Shown here in pieces: positions 13,740 to 24,806 of a stretch of DNA of 64,000 bases. This DNA comes from Welwitschia mirabilis (lineage: Eukaryota > Gnetophyta > Gnetopsida > Welwitschiales): NCBI GenBank assembly GCA_051453625.1, contig JBOZIK010000001.1, positions 190,990,413 to 191,054,412 of the forward strand. The letters run 5' to 3'. Each line of letters starts with the position of its first letter. Position 1 is the first letter of the stretch. The translations under genes and the position numbers were made by a program. Below the pieces are notes generated by a model. The model did no database searches and was not told where the DNA came from. It saw nothing but the letters and a program-made list of their open reading frames with translations.

Positions 13740-14113
13740 TAGCTTATTTTACCTTAGTAATAAGGTGTACATGTAATTAAAAGTCAATAGGAGAAAAAAA
13801 GACAAAGGATACTTTAATTAATTTCACTTTAGAAAATAATCTAGATATTCCATTGGGGTTTTTATTTCAAAATAACTATAAAATATTATAGCTACTCTCT
13901 TAAGATGAAAATCTTTGTTCGCAAGAAAGATATGAGCATCATCTATAATCATTTTTCTTTGGGATTCCTATTTTAAACAAAAGAAATAAATTCAATTTTC
14001 TTATAAATATGTTATGATTTGAGACAAGTTCAAAGTATGCAATTTAGGGATGCAACTTTATTCAAAAATATAATCATGAAAAAAAACAACAAATGATCAT
14101 AAAACATGTTTTT

Positions 14114-14603
14114 GGTAATAACTTATACTAATTTAGATATACATTTCATATACATTTATAATTTGGCAGAGATATATCAATTTCTATCAACTTTTCAATC
14201 AGGGTATAAGCATTAATCAAAACAAATTTTGCCTAGTCATTGGCATTATCTATAACCACATTCAAAGTTAACTTTCCTTTAAGTCAATGCTAACTTTTAT
14301 TATTTGGTTAATGTTGACCGTTCACCAAAAGTCAATGCCTTGTTCTTGGCCAAAATTTTCCTACTATCGGCCAAAATTTTTTATTAACTTTTGATGAATG
14401 GTCAAAATTAATCAAATGATAAAATACAATGTTGAATTGAGGCAAACTCCACTTTGAATGTGGTTATAATAAATAATAATGTCTAGGTAAAATGTATTTA
14501 GGTTAATGCTTGTACCCTTGTCTAAAAGACAACAGAGATTGATATATTTTAGCCAAATTATAGATGTATATGGAATATATATCTAAGATAGTGATCATCT
14601 ACC
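14114..14603. mobile_element. 490-bp foldback (long inverted repeat) element, MITE-like
   Basis: The left arm from 14114 matches the reverse complement of the right arm ending at 14603 over roughly 200 bases each side, with the centre near 14360. Paired examples are ATACATTTATAATTTGGC (left) with GCCAAATTATAGATGTAT (right), and TATAACCACATTCAAAG with CTTTGAATGTGGTTATA. Many mismatches show it is old. No ORF lies inside. I could not find a clear target-site duplication, so the superfamily is unknown. It could be a non-autonomous DNA transposon or a rearranged inverted duplication. Confidence 0.7.
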
Positions 14604-15089
14604 ACTAATTAATAGTAGTTAAAAGTGCATGAACGATTAATTCTCTTATGGAATTAATTTCATTAGTCATAGTTGCTTTAATTAGTAAGACCCTTATAGA
14701 AATGCCTTAATTATTATTTGCAATTATTTTTATTAAACATGCTATTTAAATATATAATCTTAATGTATAAAACAATTATTAATGAATATATAATGATATA
14801 TATTTTTATATTTAAATGTAAAAAGGCATAAACAAAAAAAAAGATATTAATGTAGGAAAGGAAGTGATCATATATTTTATAGAGAGGTCAAATATCACTT
14901 TATTACAACAAGGATTATAAACAATAATATAGGCATTTCAATATTACAATAAAGGTAATCAAGAATAATATAGGCATGTATCATAAATAAACTAGTAATA
15001 TTTACTTGCTAGAAAGAAATAATAATTCATTTTATATCACTTGATACAAATGTATACTATACATAAATAGGTGAATTATCATAAAGACA

Positions 15090-17790
15090 ATGTATTCTAG
15101 ACTTCTAGGATTGCTAAATGTTGCTCTTCCTTAATCCACTTGCCCAAGTTAAAACCCTTGGATAATTTTTTACAACTTTGTTTAGAGAATGAATGTAATA
15201 TCTTCATGATTCTATGTACTTCACTCAAGAAAAAGCAACAAAAGTCAATCCTAACATTTCCTTGGGACTGATGTCTATACATGCTTTACTAAGTGTCATA
15301 CCTTGAGATTTATGAATTGTTAATGCCTATGTGAGGTTGAGAAGTAATTATTTTGCTTAATCTCTAGAGAATAAAATGATGGAGACTATTTTTAAACTTG
15401 ATTCATCAAATGGAACTCCAGTGTAAGTATTAAAGTCAACCATGACAGAGGTTAGAAGATAAGGTGGATTCTTTTTTGTTTGATAAACTATTAATTTAAC
15501 AACATCCATAGACCTGTTTACTAATATAGCTTTAGGCCATATGTTCATAGTGAACATGATCCTAACTCTTTGATAGAGAAGAAGCTCTATTTCTAATTCA
15601 CCATCAGCATCATCATATCTAACTAAATCTCATGTTTTGTTTGCTACACATCATGCAATGGGTGATTGCATTTAAAGAAAGAACTTTTTGATATGAGAGG
15701 AAACCATATCATTCATGGCAAATATATGAACTAGATTTTGGAAAGCATCCATTTCATTAGATGTGGAAGGAACTTTAGACCTTGTCATTAGAAATTCATA
15801 ATCATCATTTAAAGATTTACCATCTTTTATATTCATCAATACATTTTAAAACCTTTGCTGATTTGGATTATTATCCTTTTTCCTATAGACTACATCTAAT
15901 AAAACAATAATATCAAATGCTCTCCATAGTATCTTCATTTCTTCACTACCATTATACAGTGGACAATCCTTTACCAGAGATAACTGAGCAAGATCACCTA
16001 TTAATATGATAGACCTTCTACTAAAACTTATGTGTAAGTGAGCTAAAAATATCGCTTTAAGCCTTTTGTCAAAATTAAGTAACATCTTAGTACCTATAAA
16101 AATCATCTCATCAAAATGATGTACTTGACATTTTTTATTCCTTATTGAAGATGTAGCAATAGTACTGATAAAGCAGGTTCATAGTTATCGATCTTAATAA
16201 CCAAAGATGAATGTATTATTATCCTTTTGATGTTGTATGATAGGATTCTAATTGGTGCTAAAACTATAATAATACCTGTATTGTTTGAGCACGTCTTCTT
16301 CAATTCATTTCTTATAGCATGAATAAAAAATGATTTTCCTAATCATATTGTCCCTTGGATTATCAAGCATATAGGTTGGATGTCTTCTTGCTTGAATTCT
16401 TATAGGACCAAATGAGATATGAGTATGTCGAAGCATTTATTTTATTTTAAAAATAGGTTAGATAGGCCTGTAATTTAATTCATTTCATTTTTAATGAATA
16501 AATTACATAATGTCCTATTACTTTGAATAAAGGAAATGGCATATCTTGCAAAATCTTCCCCTTTATAGTTTGCAGACCAATTACATTATCTATTAAGATC
16601 ATGTAAGCCAAGCATGTCATGTTTACTTCTTTGAAGTAGGTTTGCATTTAGTACATGTATCATTAATACTTAATAATCATTTTCATAATGTTCCACATGT
16701 GATGGTTTCACGTATTCATGTTGATCCTCCTTGAAGATTGCATGCTTGAAATTGTCATCATGTGATGGGCTATACTACTCATATAGATGTGTAATAGATC
16801 TCCATTTAGCCTCTATTTCTTCATCTATGTTTTCCAAATCCTATTTAATATCTCTAAATGATTAATAATGAAGTAGCTAGGACCAACAATAAGCCACCCA
16901 TTTGTTATCATATCTGTTGGGTTGTACATGAAATATAGGAATAGATTTGACAATTGCATGTTTCTTTTTAGGATGCCAAACATCATCTCCTAATTTCCTT
17001 GAAATGAATACATAATATTTTGCACAATTTAATAATGGCATGCCTTCCATGTGTAGTGGTCTATTTGGATACTAATCTACCAATGTGGTATACATACATT
17101 CTTCATTTACAACATGGCTTTATCTTACTTTTTTATAAACCTCCTTAACTACATTAGGTAATACAAATACCCTACTACTTTCAAGTAAGGAAAGTCCTTG
17201 TGGCATGTTTCCATAGCTCCAATATCATGATCTACTATAGTATCCATCATTAGTCTTTTGTAAGCTAAAATAACAGGTTCACTAGGATCTCTATCTTGTG
17301 ATAGCTTCATTAACATGTCAAAATATGACTTCGATTTCTTTTTTGACTTCAAGTCATACTTTACAACATACTGTATAACAACATATTTATTAAGGACAGG
17401 CTGCAAGTCTATATTTTCTAGCCATGTTTGTAAAATAATTCTATTATGAACATTTAACCTATCATCATTTCTCCTTAACTCATACTTCTTCCAATTATTT
17501 TCATCTATATACAACCTAGAATCATAAGGTTGTAAATTCTATGAAATATTATATATACATAAATTAATAAGCATTAGTATCCATAGTTTGAAGATATTTA
17601 TTGTGTTAAAGTGTAGTACTATGTATGAACTTGCACATTTGTCATTCATTTTATTTTTTCAAACATGTTCTAGGCTTACAAGCTATATGTCTTTGAATAC
17701 TATTTAATAAGGTTGTATAATCTTGCTCTAATTGCATATGTTTAAGATCTTCTTTTCATAACATGGATAAAGATATGTGTTTATTCTTGG
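15090..17790 (-). pseudogene. Helitron Rep/PIF1-like helicase gene, broken
   Basis: Autonomous Helitrons encode a rolling-circle Rep protein fused to a PIF1-type DNA helicase. Reading down the minus strand: 17.79-17.66 kb has LLNSIQRHIACKPRTCLK, a fragment of the Helitron N-terminal region; 17514-17149 has LQTWLENIDLQPVLNKYVV and the following conserved region; 16331-16354 has a Walker A remnant (GTI-stop-LGKS, a TGA inside the loop); 16106-15846 has IILIGDLAQLSLVKDCPLY; 15282-15328 has ALTIHKSQGMTLSKA, the C-terminal helicase motif; LTFVAFS follows. Frames shift several times, so it is inactive. I could not define the CTRR 3' end or hairpin. The 5' part is interrupted by the Sirevirus cluster at 17.8 kb. 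Confidence 0.85.
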
Positions 17791-17798
17791 GGCCTATA
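17651..17798. repeat. Helitron segment duplicated on both sides of the Sirevirus cluster (left copy)
   Basis: This ~148-base stretch (starting TTTTTTCAAACATG, ending CTTGGGGCCTATA) recurs at about 33652-33809. It encodes the Helitron N-terminal fragment. Its last 16 bases also start the sequence after the gap at 24791. It is far longer than the 5-bp target duplication of a Copia insertion, so it reflects a segmental duplication that included Helitron sequence. Confidence 0.85.
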
Positions 17799-19044
17799 AA
17801 TACGATAAATATAAAGGAATAGGTATTTTAAAATCTATTTCCTTATTCTTCATGACCTGCAAATATGATAAATATAAAGGAATACAAAAATAAGGTATTT
17901 AATGGTGGATAGACACCATTCTTCAACTTTATATACTCCTCGTCCTAGCTAGCATATATTTGCTCATAAGAATGGTTTTCAGGCTCATCAAATAACTTTT
18001 CATAACCAATGAGGATTTTAAGGCTTATTTACAACCATGAATGAATGATAGAGAGAGGGATGCACTAATGCATGGATGTCTTCTCTAAGGCGTAGCAATC
18101 TCTTATTCTCAAGAAGATATAATGATACAAGTACAACAGAAATCTGAACTTGAAGATTGTTTAGATGTACTACAAGAAACTATAATAGTTCTTATTAATT
18201 GCAGATTTTACAAGTCAATGTATATGCTTTATTGATTAGAGGAGATCTTTTATAGTTAAGACATACAAGGTAGCCATTTTCACAAGAAGAAATGAACCGT
18301 TGCAGTTTTTAAAAAACCATTGCACTTTTTCTAATAAACTGTTGTATTCATAATGGTTACATTTTTCTGTCATATGGTCGACCTTACGTAAGACTTTAGT
18401 CACTCACATCTGTGGTCGTCCTTGTTCTAACATTTGATTGCCCTTGCTTGTCATAGATTTCTCAGTCCAGAATAGAAGCAAGTTTGGTTGCCCTTGCTTG
18501 TCGCAGATTTCTCAATATAAAATAAGAGCAAGTTCGGTTGCCCTTATTTTAATAAGTGATCGACATTAACTGGGTCACCCTGACTACTCTTATTTAATCA
18601 ACCTTATGAGGAAAGATTCTAGGCAAAATGTAGTCGTTCATTATCATGTTTATTCGATCAACCTTGCAATCACTAGAAACAGGTTCCACCGATTATCGTA
18701 TCACCCATCGTAAAATTGTTGGTTGTCCATACTGCTATTAGATAGATTCTTACTGTCTAAGATGCGGTTGCCCATAAGACTCTGGTCAGTCGGCCATCCT
18801 GCTATCAGGTTGGATTTTACTACGTGTAATGCAGTCGCCCATAGGAATCTTGTTAGTCGTCTGTCCTGCTATCATTCTGGTCGCCTGATTTCACATGTGT
18901 GGTCACCCGATCCTAAAGTAGTATTATAGTTCTTTAATAGACAATCATCTAATATTTTAAGTCGATCGCCTGATGCTGGGAAATACCTGCACAAAAGACT
19001 AACTACAAAAACTCATTAAATTAATCAATGACAATGGGTTCTCA
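17799..19044 (-). repeat. 3' LTR of Sirevirus copy A
   Basis: Aligns with 24807-26095 and 32353-33649. It ends TTCTCA at 19044. Its outer ~35 bases are missing and replaced by a junction (CCTATA/AATACGATAAA) with Helitron sequence that is the same in copy B. Many short GGTCGCCC-like words are scattered through 18.4-18.96 kb. Open frames in it (18723-18929) are chance. Confidence 0.8.
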
Positions 19045-19049
19045 AAAAA

Positions 19050-19062
19050 CTCTCACTTTGTC
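19050..19062 (-). other. polypurine tract of Sirevirus copy A
   Basis: The minus strand reads GACAAAGTGAGAG just upstream of the 3' LTR start, the place where plus-strand DNA synthesis is primed. Copy B has the better kept GACAAAGGGAGAG at 26101-26113. The form resembles the AAAGGGGGAGA tract of Sireviruses. Confidence 0.55.
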
Positions 19063-19367
19063 ATTGATTGAGAAAAAATAATAATTTGACATACGGATTC
19101 TCTCCTTAAGTCATTTGTCTTTGAAGCGATTAAATTTAAATGAATTTTGTGTTAGAGAAGATCGAAAGAAATTTACACAAACATAATTTTCTTTGTATTA
19201 CTTAAAAGTTTTAGTACATGGTAAAAGTTACATTTTCTCAATTTGCAATACAAAGAAGTGACAAAAAGAAGTGATAAAACAGTACAAATTATTCTCTCCC
19301 TTTTTGATGAAATCAAGGACAGGGAGGACAGCTACAGAATGGAAGACATAAAGACACACAACTAGAT

Positions 19368-20357
19368 TCAATCAGACTCCGAGGATTCAGAAGACTGAGC
19401 ATCCTCACTCTGAGAGGTATCAACAACTAGAGTATCACTTGTAATTGGTGCCTCCTTGATGTAACAAGTCCTTAAATCAATCTGATGCAGAAGATGGAGG
19501 ATCTTTGGGGTCTAATAGGCCTTAATCTTAAGCCTAGAAGGATCGAATGGTTTCTCAAAAATATGCATCCTAGATAAGGTGGCACGATCCATAGGCCCCA
19601 TTGGCTTTTGGATCTCTTGCCTGGCGAGATGAGAAATTTCGAAGTGACAACAAATCCGAGTAATGAGGAAACGATAGAGCAAGGCACACCACTTGTGTGG
19701 CTGAAGCTAGTTGGCCATATGTTTAAGCATTATGCCAGGAGCATCTATGTCTCTTCTTCCATCTAGTGCATAAAGGAGAAAGACCTGATAGTTTAAGAGC
19801 TTATCTCTGTGCCCAACATTTGGAAGGAAGTTGTAGGACATAATGAGATGTAGAAGACGAAATCTTGGAAGAAGCTAGGAAGCTTTAAGATTCTTCTTCT
19901 AAGTGATGTGTGTGCCATACACATGGTAAGTGGCTACATCTTTCTCTTCAAATGACTCAGCCATGGGCTAGTACTCACCCCAGTTTCCTCTTAAAAGGCC
20001 AGTGAGGGAAGCTATGAGATCTACAGTAATGTGCATTTCTTGGCTAAAAACTATAGTAATGAAGGTTGGTTGAGAAGCATCATATCTAGCATTAGAATAG
20101 AACAACCTAGTTATCAGAGGGTAGCAGGTACCAAAAACATGAAGAAAGTAATCTCAGTTAACTTCTTCTAGCAGGGTTTGGACCTCCCTCAGGCTAAGAA
20201 ATTGCATGGGCTCACAGGTTCTCTCCACAGCTATGGGACTGATCTCAAAATGCTTCTCAAAATGCCTTAATTGTTTGGTGCTCATATAACTTGAAGATTT
20301 GACAATAGCTTTCTTTCTTCATTTTCTAGATCCCTCTCTTAGCTGAGTAGATGTCAT
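19368..20357 (-). pseudogene. extra ORF downstream of pol in Sirevirus copy A (plant-transposon-type domain)
   Basis: From an ATG at 20357 a single frame of exactly 330 codons runs to a TGA at 19368-19370 without frameshift, interrupted by about four stops. Two of these stand where copy B has Trp (TGG to TGA or TAG). The protein starts with a basic stretch (REGSRK), has a middle motif MSYNFLPNVGHRDKLLNYQ followed by VFLLYALDGRRDIDAPGI, then a pattern like LLYRFLITRICCHF, and ends in an acidic tail QSSESSESD. The middle resembles the domain known as putative plant transposon protein in plant LTR elements; that assignment is from memory of the family. It lies in the sense orientation between pol and 3' LTR, where Sireviruses may carry a third, envelope-like ORF. 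No membrane segment is evident, so an envelope role is not supported. Confidence 0.7.
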
Positions 20358-20504
20358 TTTAAGCCTAGATCGAAGAGAAAAAATGTGGAAAAAGTGGAAG
20401 AGGGTTCCTTAGAATCTTAGAAAACGATAGAAGAGGCACCAAAAAGATAAGAAAAATACAAAGGACAGGAGGATTTTAAAAATCCGCGGCGCACCAACAT
20501 GGGC

Positions 20505-20850
20505 GACCGATCGAATGGTTAGTTGACCCATGTAAAATTTTAAAAACCTAATAATAAGGTAGCAATTGACCTAATGAATTGAGTGGTCGACCCTACAAGA
20601 TGAAAATTTTATAGTCAAAATCTAAATAAAACTCAGTCGACCTAAATGAAAGGTAAGGTCGACCTAATATGACTGGGAATATCACTTAAAAGAGGTCGAC
20701 CAAAAATAATTATTTGGTTGACCTAGTTGTTACATGATTTTACAGGAAAAACTGGGACTAAACTGGTCGACCCAACTGAACGTATAGTCGACCCAGTAAA
20801 ATGAAAATTTAACAGTATAAAATCTGAGAGAAAAGTAGTCACCCTACTTG
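20505..20850. repeat. cluster of GGTCGACC-type motifs, copy A
   Basis: Between pol and the extra ORF, variants of GGTCGACC(T/C)A occur about eleven times in 350 bases: near 20508, 20521, 20575, 20611, 20637, 20668, 20695, 20717, 20766, 20787 and 20838. The core is palindromic; most variants differ by C to T or G to A. The cluster lies in the expected place for the repeated motifs reported upstream of the polypurine tract of Sireviruses, though the word itself differs from the one I recall. Confidence 0.75.
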
Positions 20851-20922
20851 GGAAAGAGGTCCACTGAGGTTCAAATATATATGAAAAGTAAATATTTGAA
20901 CCCCCCCTCAAATTGAATTTTA

Positions 20923-23900
20923 TTATTGAGATGAGGCTGGATGAGATAAGTCCTTTTCAGACTTGATACCCAGAAAATAGCAAAGGGTTGAAAAATGATC
21001 TGAAGATAAAGGTTTTGTAAAAATATCAGCCAATTGAACTTCTGTACATACATACTCTAAAGATATTCTTTTGTTTTCAACTACTTCATGAATAAAATGG
21101 TACCTAATATTGATGTGCTTGGTACGAGTGTGTTGGACTAGGTTATGAGCTATTTAAATTGCACTTAAGTTGTCACAAAGGATTGTTACTTCTTTGATAT
21201 CCAGCACATAGTCCTTCAAGGTCCCTTTCATCCACAAGATCTGAGTGCAGCATACTCCAATAGCTATGTACTTAGCTTCAATAGTAGAAAGAGGTATAGA
21301 GCATTGTTTCTTACTATACGAGGCTGTGAGACAATTTCCAAAGAAAAAACATTCACCACTCGTACTCTTGTAATCATCTTTGCATCTAGTCCAATACATA
21401 TCACTATATCCCGTTAAGCTTAAAAAAGTATCCTTTGAAAACCATAAGCCAAAATCTAGAATATCTTTCACATAATGAGTATTTTCTTTGTGGCTGTAAG
21501 ATGTGATTCCTTAGGTTTTCTTTGATATCTGATACACAAACCAATACTAAACGATATATTGGGGTGACTAGTTGTTAGATATAATAGACTTCCAATAATA
21601 CTACGATATACCTTTTGATCCACATCCTTGCCATATTCATCTAAAGAAAGTTCAAAATTTGTGGCCACTGGAGAGTTCATACACTTTGCATTTTCCAGTT
21701 TAAAATTTTTTATTATATCTAGAAAGTATTGCTTTTGATTGATAAAAATTCCCTGTTTGTATTACTGAATTTATAAACCTAAAAACATATTTACAGGTCC
21801 AACCATGTTCATTTCAAATTTAAAACTTATGAGTTTTTCAAAATCATTTGATAAGTTTTCATTTGTTGATCCAAAAATAATATCATCAACATAGATTTAC
21901 ACTAGAATTAAATCATTATTCAAAATCTTTCTAAAAAAAGTTCTATTAATAGAGTCTCTACAAAAATCATGTTGAAGCAAAAATGATGAAAGCTTTTCAT
22001 ACCAAGCTCTAAGAGCTTGTTTTAATACATATAAGGCTTTATTAAGTCTATAAACATATTCAGGTTTGTGAGGATCAGAAAAACCTTAAGGTTTCCTAAC
22101 ATATACTTCTTCTTCAATATTTCCATTAAGAAATGCACTTTTTACATCCATTTGAAAGACTTTCATTTTTTTAAAATAAGCAAGAGCTAGAAACATCCTA
22201 ATTGATTCCAATCTAGCAATCGAAAAAAACATGTCTCTACAATCTACTCCTTCTATTTGGGAATACCCTTGAGCCACTAATCTAGCTTTTTTCTTTGTAA
22301 TATTATTGTTCTCTTTTACTTTATTTCTGAAAATCCACTTTATGCCTATGATATTTTTTCTTATTAGTTTTGAAACAAGTGTCTAAATCTTATTTCTAGT
22401 GAATTGTTCAAGCTCCTATTGCATGGCGTTAATACAACTTGGCTTAGATTTAGCCTCTTTATTAGGTTCGATTTGAGATAAAAGGAAGAAATGAACCATA
22501 AAGTTCTTAATAGAGTTTCTAGTAATAATACCTTATTGAACATTTCAATTAATAGAATCCAAAGGATGATCTTTGAGTTATTTAATTTTTAGAGTTGCTT
22601 TATATCTTGAGTTTTCATCTGTTTGATTAATAGAGTAAGAGAGAATAGGATCTTCATCAAGGTTAATGAAATTCAAAGAATATGAGATATCATGTATTTT
22701 TATATTCAACAATTCTTCCATATGAAGAGTTCATTTGTTAAAAATTCTATAAGCTCTACTGGATTGAGAGTATCCTAAAAAGATTTCTTCATCTGATTTA
22801 GCATCAAATTTAGTTAATTATTCTCTATCTCTTAGAATGAAGCATTTACTCCCAAAAGTTTTAAAATATGATATATTTGGTTTTTTACCTTTCCATAGTT
22901 CATAAGGAGTTTTATACATTCTAGGTCTCAAATAAAATCTGTTAGATATATGACATGCCGTGTTCATAGCTTTAGTCCAAAATCATTTTGAGATGTTTTT
23001 GTTATTTAGCATTACTCTAGCCATATCTAGTAAGGTCTAATTTTTCTTTTTTGATATTCCATTTTGTTGAGGTGTTTTAGGAGCTGAAAATTCATGGCCA
23101 ATTCCATTTGAGTTGCAATAAATTTTGAATCTTTCATTTTTAAACTCTTTACCATGATTACTTTGTATTTTTTTATTACATACCCCCTTTTTTGTTTGAA
23201 GCTTTTTTCAAATTTTAACAAAGTTTTCATAGGCATCAGATTTTGCATGAACCAAAGCTACCCACGAAAATATAAAGAAATTATCAACTATAACTAGAAA
23301 ATATCTTTCTTCAGATAGACTTATAGTTTGGATAGGCCCAACTAATTCCATATGAATTAATTCTAAGGGTTTACTAGTTGTGATATCACTGACCCTTTTG
23401 TGAGACGCTTTGGTTTATTTTCCCTTTTAACAAGCATCACATAGCCCTTTGTGAGAAAAAGAGATTTTAGGAAGACCCCTAACTATCTCAGCATGACATA
23501 ATTTTTTTTAAAAAGTCAAAACTAATATAACCTAAATGCTGATATTAGATAACATCATCTTGAGTATGAAATGATAGACATGTAGAGTTATTCAATTAAT
23601 TTACACAATACACATTTTCATGTCTATTTGCTACAAGTAAAGGTTGATCAGTTTTTCTGTGTTTCACAATATATTTATAAAAGACTTTATAACCCTTATC
23701 ACAAATCTGACTAATGCTTAACAAATTATGTTTTAATCCATTAACAAATAAAACATTATGAATATTTAGTAAATTACCTCCACTAATGCTTCCAATTCCT
23801 TCAATTTGAGCTCTTTCATTATCTTTGAAAGTGACTTCTTCTCCATTGTATTTCTTGAAGATGATGAATTTTGATTTATTATCTATTACATGTCTCAAGC

Positions 23901-23990
23901 ATCCACTATCTAGATATCAACATGAATGATTAGTTGCTTTTAAAGCCTTTTGGATCAATAGGCTTTTAGTTATGGACTTCAAAATCCACC
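20923..23990 (-). pseudogene. Sirevirus copy A pol (protease, integrase, RT, RNase H), broken
   Basis: Domains in order on the minus strand: protease/spacer region at 23898-23596 (GLKHNLLSISQICDKGYKVF), integrase around 23.4-23.0 kb (frameshifted), RT around 22.3-21.7 kb with MDVKSAFLNGNIEEEVYV and an intact YVDD at 21883-21894, and RNase H at 21680-20923 with VDQKVYRSIIGSLLYL and LSTIEAKYIA. The chain ends with TAA at 20923-20925. In-frame stops and frameshifts split it into short open pieces. Clearly alignable with copy B but diverged by many transitions, so the two are old duplicates and not allelic contigs. Confidence 0.85.
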
Positions 23991-24690
23991 TTAGACATTT
24001 ATTTCTATTTGTAACAAGATGATATTTTTTGGTAACATAAACTTAGATCCTAAAATAAAGTGCAGAAACCAACTTTTACTACATACATAATTAATCTTAA
24101 AATGATTCTTTTTGTTGTAATAGTGGTAGGTGATATTATCTAAAGAATTCTTGAAATCTGCCTTAGACAAGTGTTTGAAATTAGAGAAGTGATAATAATT
24201 GAAAGAGCTAGAGAATGATTTTCTGGAGGCTTGATCCTTTACTCTATATAAATTTGATAGAAGGTTATTTTTTAGGTTATTAACTTCCTTTTCCCTAATA
24301 TCAAGATTATTTAGAAGGAGCTTATTTTCTTTTTTAAGTTGGTTTAATCTATGAAATAGATTTTGGCATTCTAAATATAATTTCAATTTAATATTATTAA
24401 GTGTATCTCCACTAATGACTAAATCAATGTGAAAAGTAGAACATACCTTTCCATTAATAATATTCATAAAAGAGATACCACTATGTTCTGAATCTGAGTT
24501 TTATTTACTTTCACTTTCGTCATTGTCTCATGTTGCAGACTAGACTTTCTTTTCCTTTCTTTTGTCATCCTTTCTATTGTTAGGGTAGACATTTGAAGTA
24601 TGGATCAAAACCCTTTTAGGAATAGCATTGAATCTCATGACATCCTTCATCTTTCCTTCTTTATGATCTCTTAGAATGACCTCCACCTTG
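23991..24690 (-). pseudogene. C-terminal gag part of Sirevirus copy A, cut by gap
   Basis: The open stretch 24467-23991 is a Leu/Lys/Glu-rich probable coiled coil (LNQLKKENKLLLNNLDIREKE) that matches 31282-30866 in copy B. The zinc-knuckle region near 24.56-24.62 kb is badly decayed. The N-terminal UBN2 part would lie within the gap. Confidence 0.7.
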
Positions 24691-24790
24691 NNNNNNNNNN
24701 NNNNNNNNNNNNNNNNNNNNNNNNNNNNNNNNNNNNNNNNNNNNNNNNNNNNNNNNNNNNNNNNNNNNNNNNNNNNNNNNNNNNNNNNNN
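24691..24790. other. assembly gap of exactly 100 N
   Basis: A 100-N block is a common placeholder for unknown length. Comparison with copy B predicts that gag start, 5' LTR and the Helitron segment of copy A, about 2.3 kb, are missing here. The sequence resumes with the last 16 bases of the Helitron segment. Confidence 0.9.
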
Positions 24791-24806
24791 ATTCTTGGGG
24801 CCTATA

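Larger units (their letters stand above)
17799..24690 (-). mobile_element. Sirevirus-type Ty1/Copia element, copy A (truncated by gap)
   Basis: A minus-strand element with 3' LTR (17799-19044), polypurine tract, extra ORF (19368-20357), motif-rich spacer, pol (20923-23990) and part of gag up to the gap at 24691. Its 5' LTR and gag start lie in the 100-N gap. Sirevirus affinity rests on the RNase H region (VDQKVYRSIIGSLLYL, PKESHL, FGLWF), the gag type seen in copy B, and the extra 3' ORF. It carries numerous stops and is inactive. Confidence 0.8.

Noticed and set aside
18723-18929. Plus-strand open frame, with relatives at 25763-26053 and 33226-33607
   Set aside because: All three lie at the same place in the Sirevirus LTRs, opposite to the element's strand, and follow the GGTCGCCC word composition.
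19368-20357. Extra ORF as an envelope gene
   Set aside because: No signal peptide or membrane-spanning stretch seen; the domain pattern fits plant-transposon-type proteins better.
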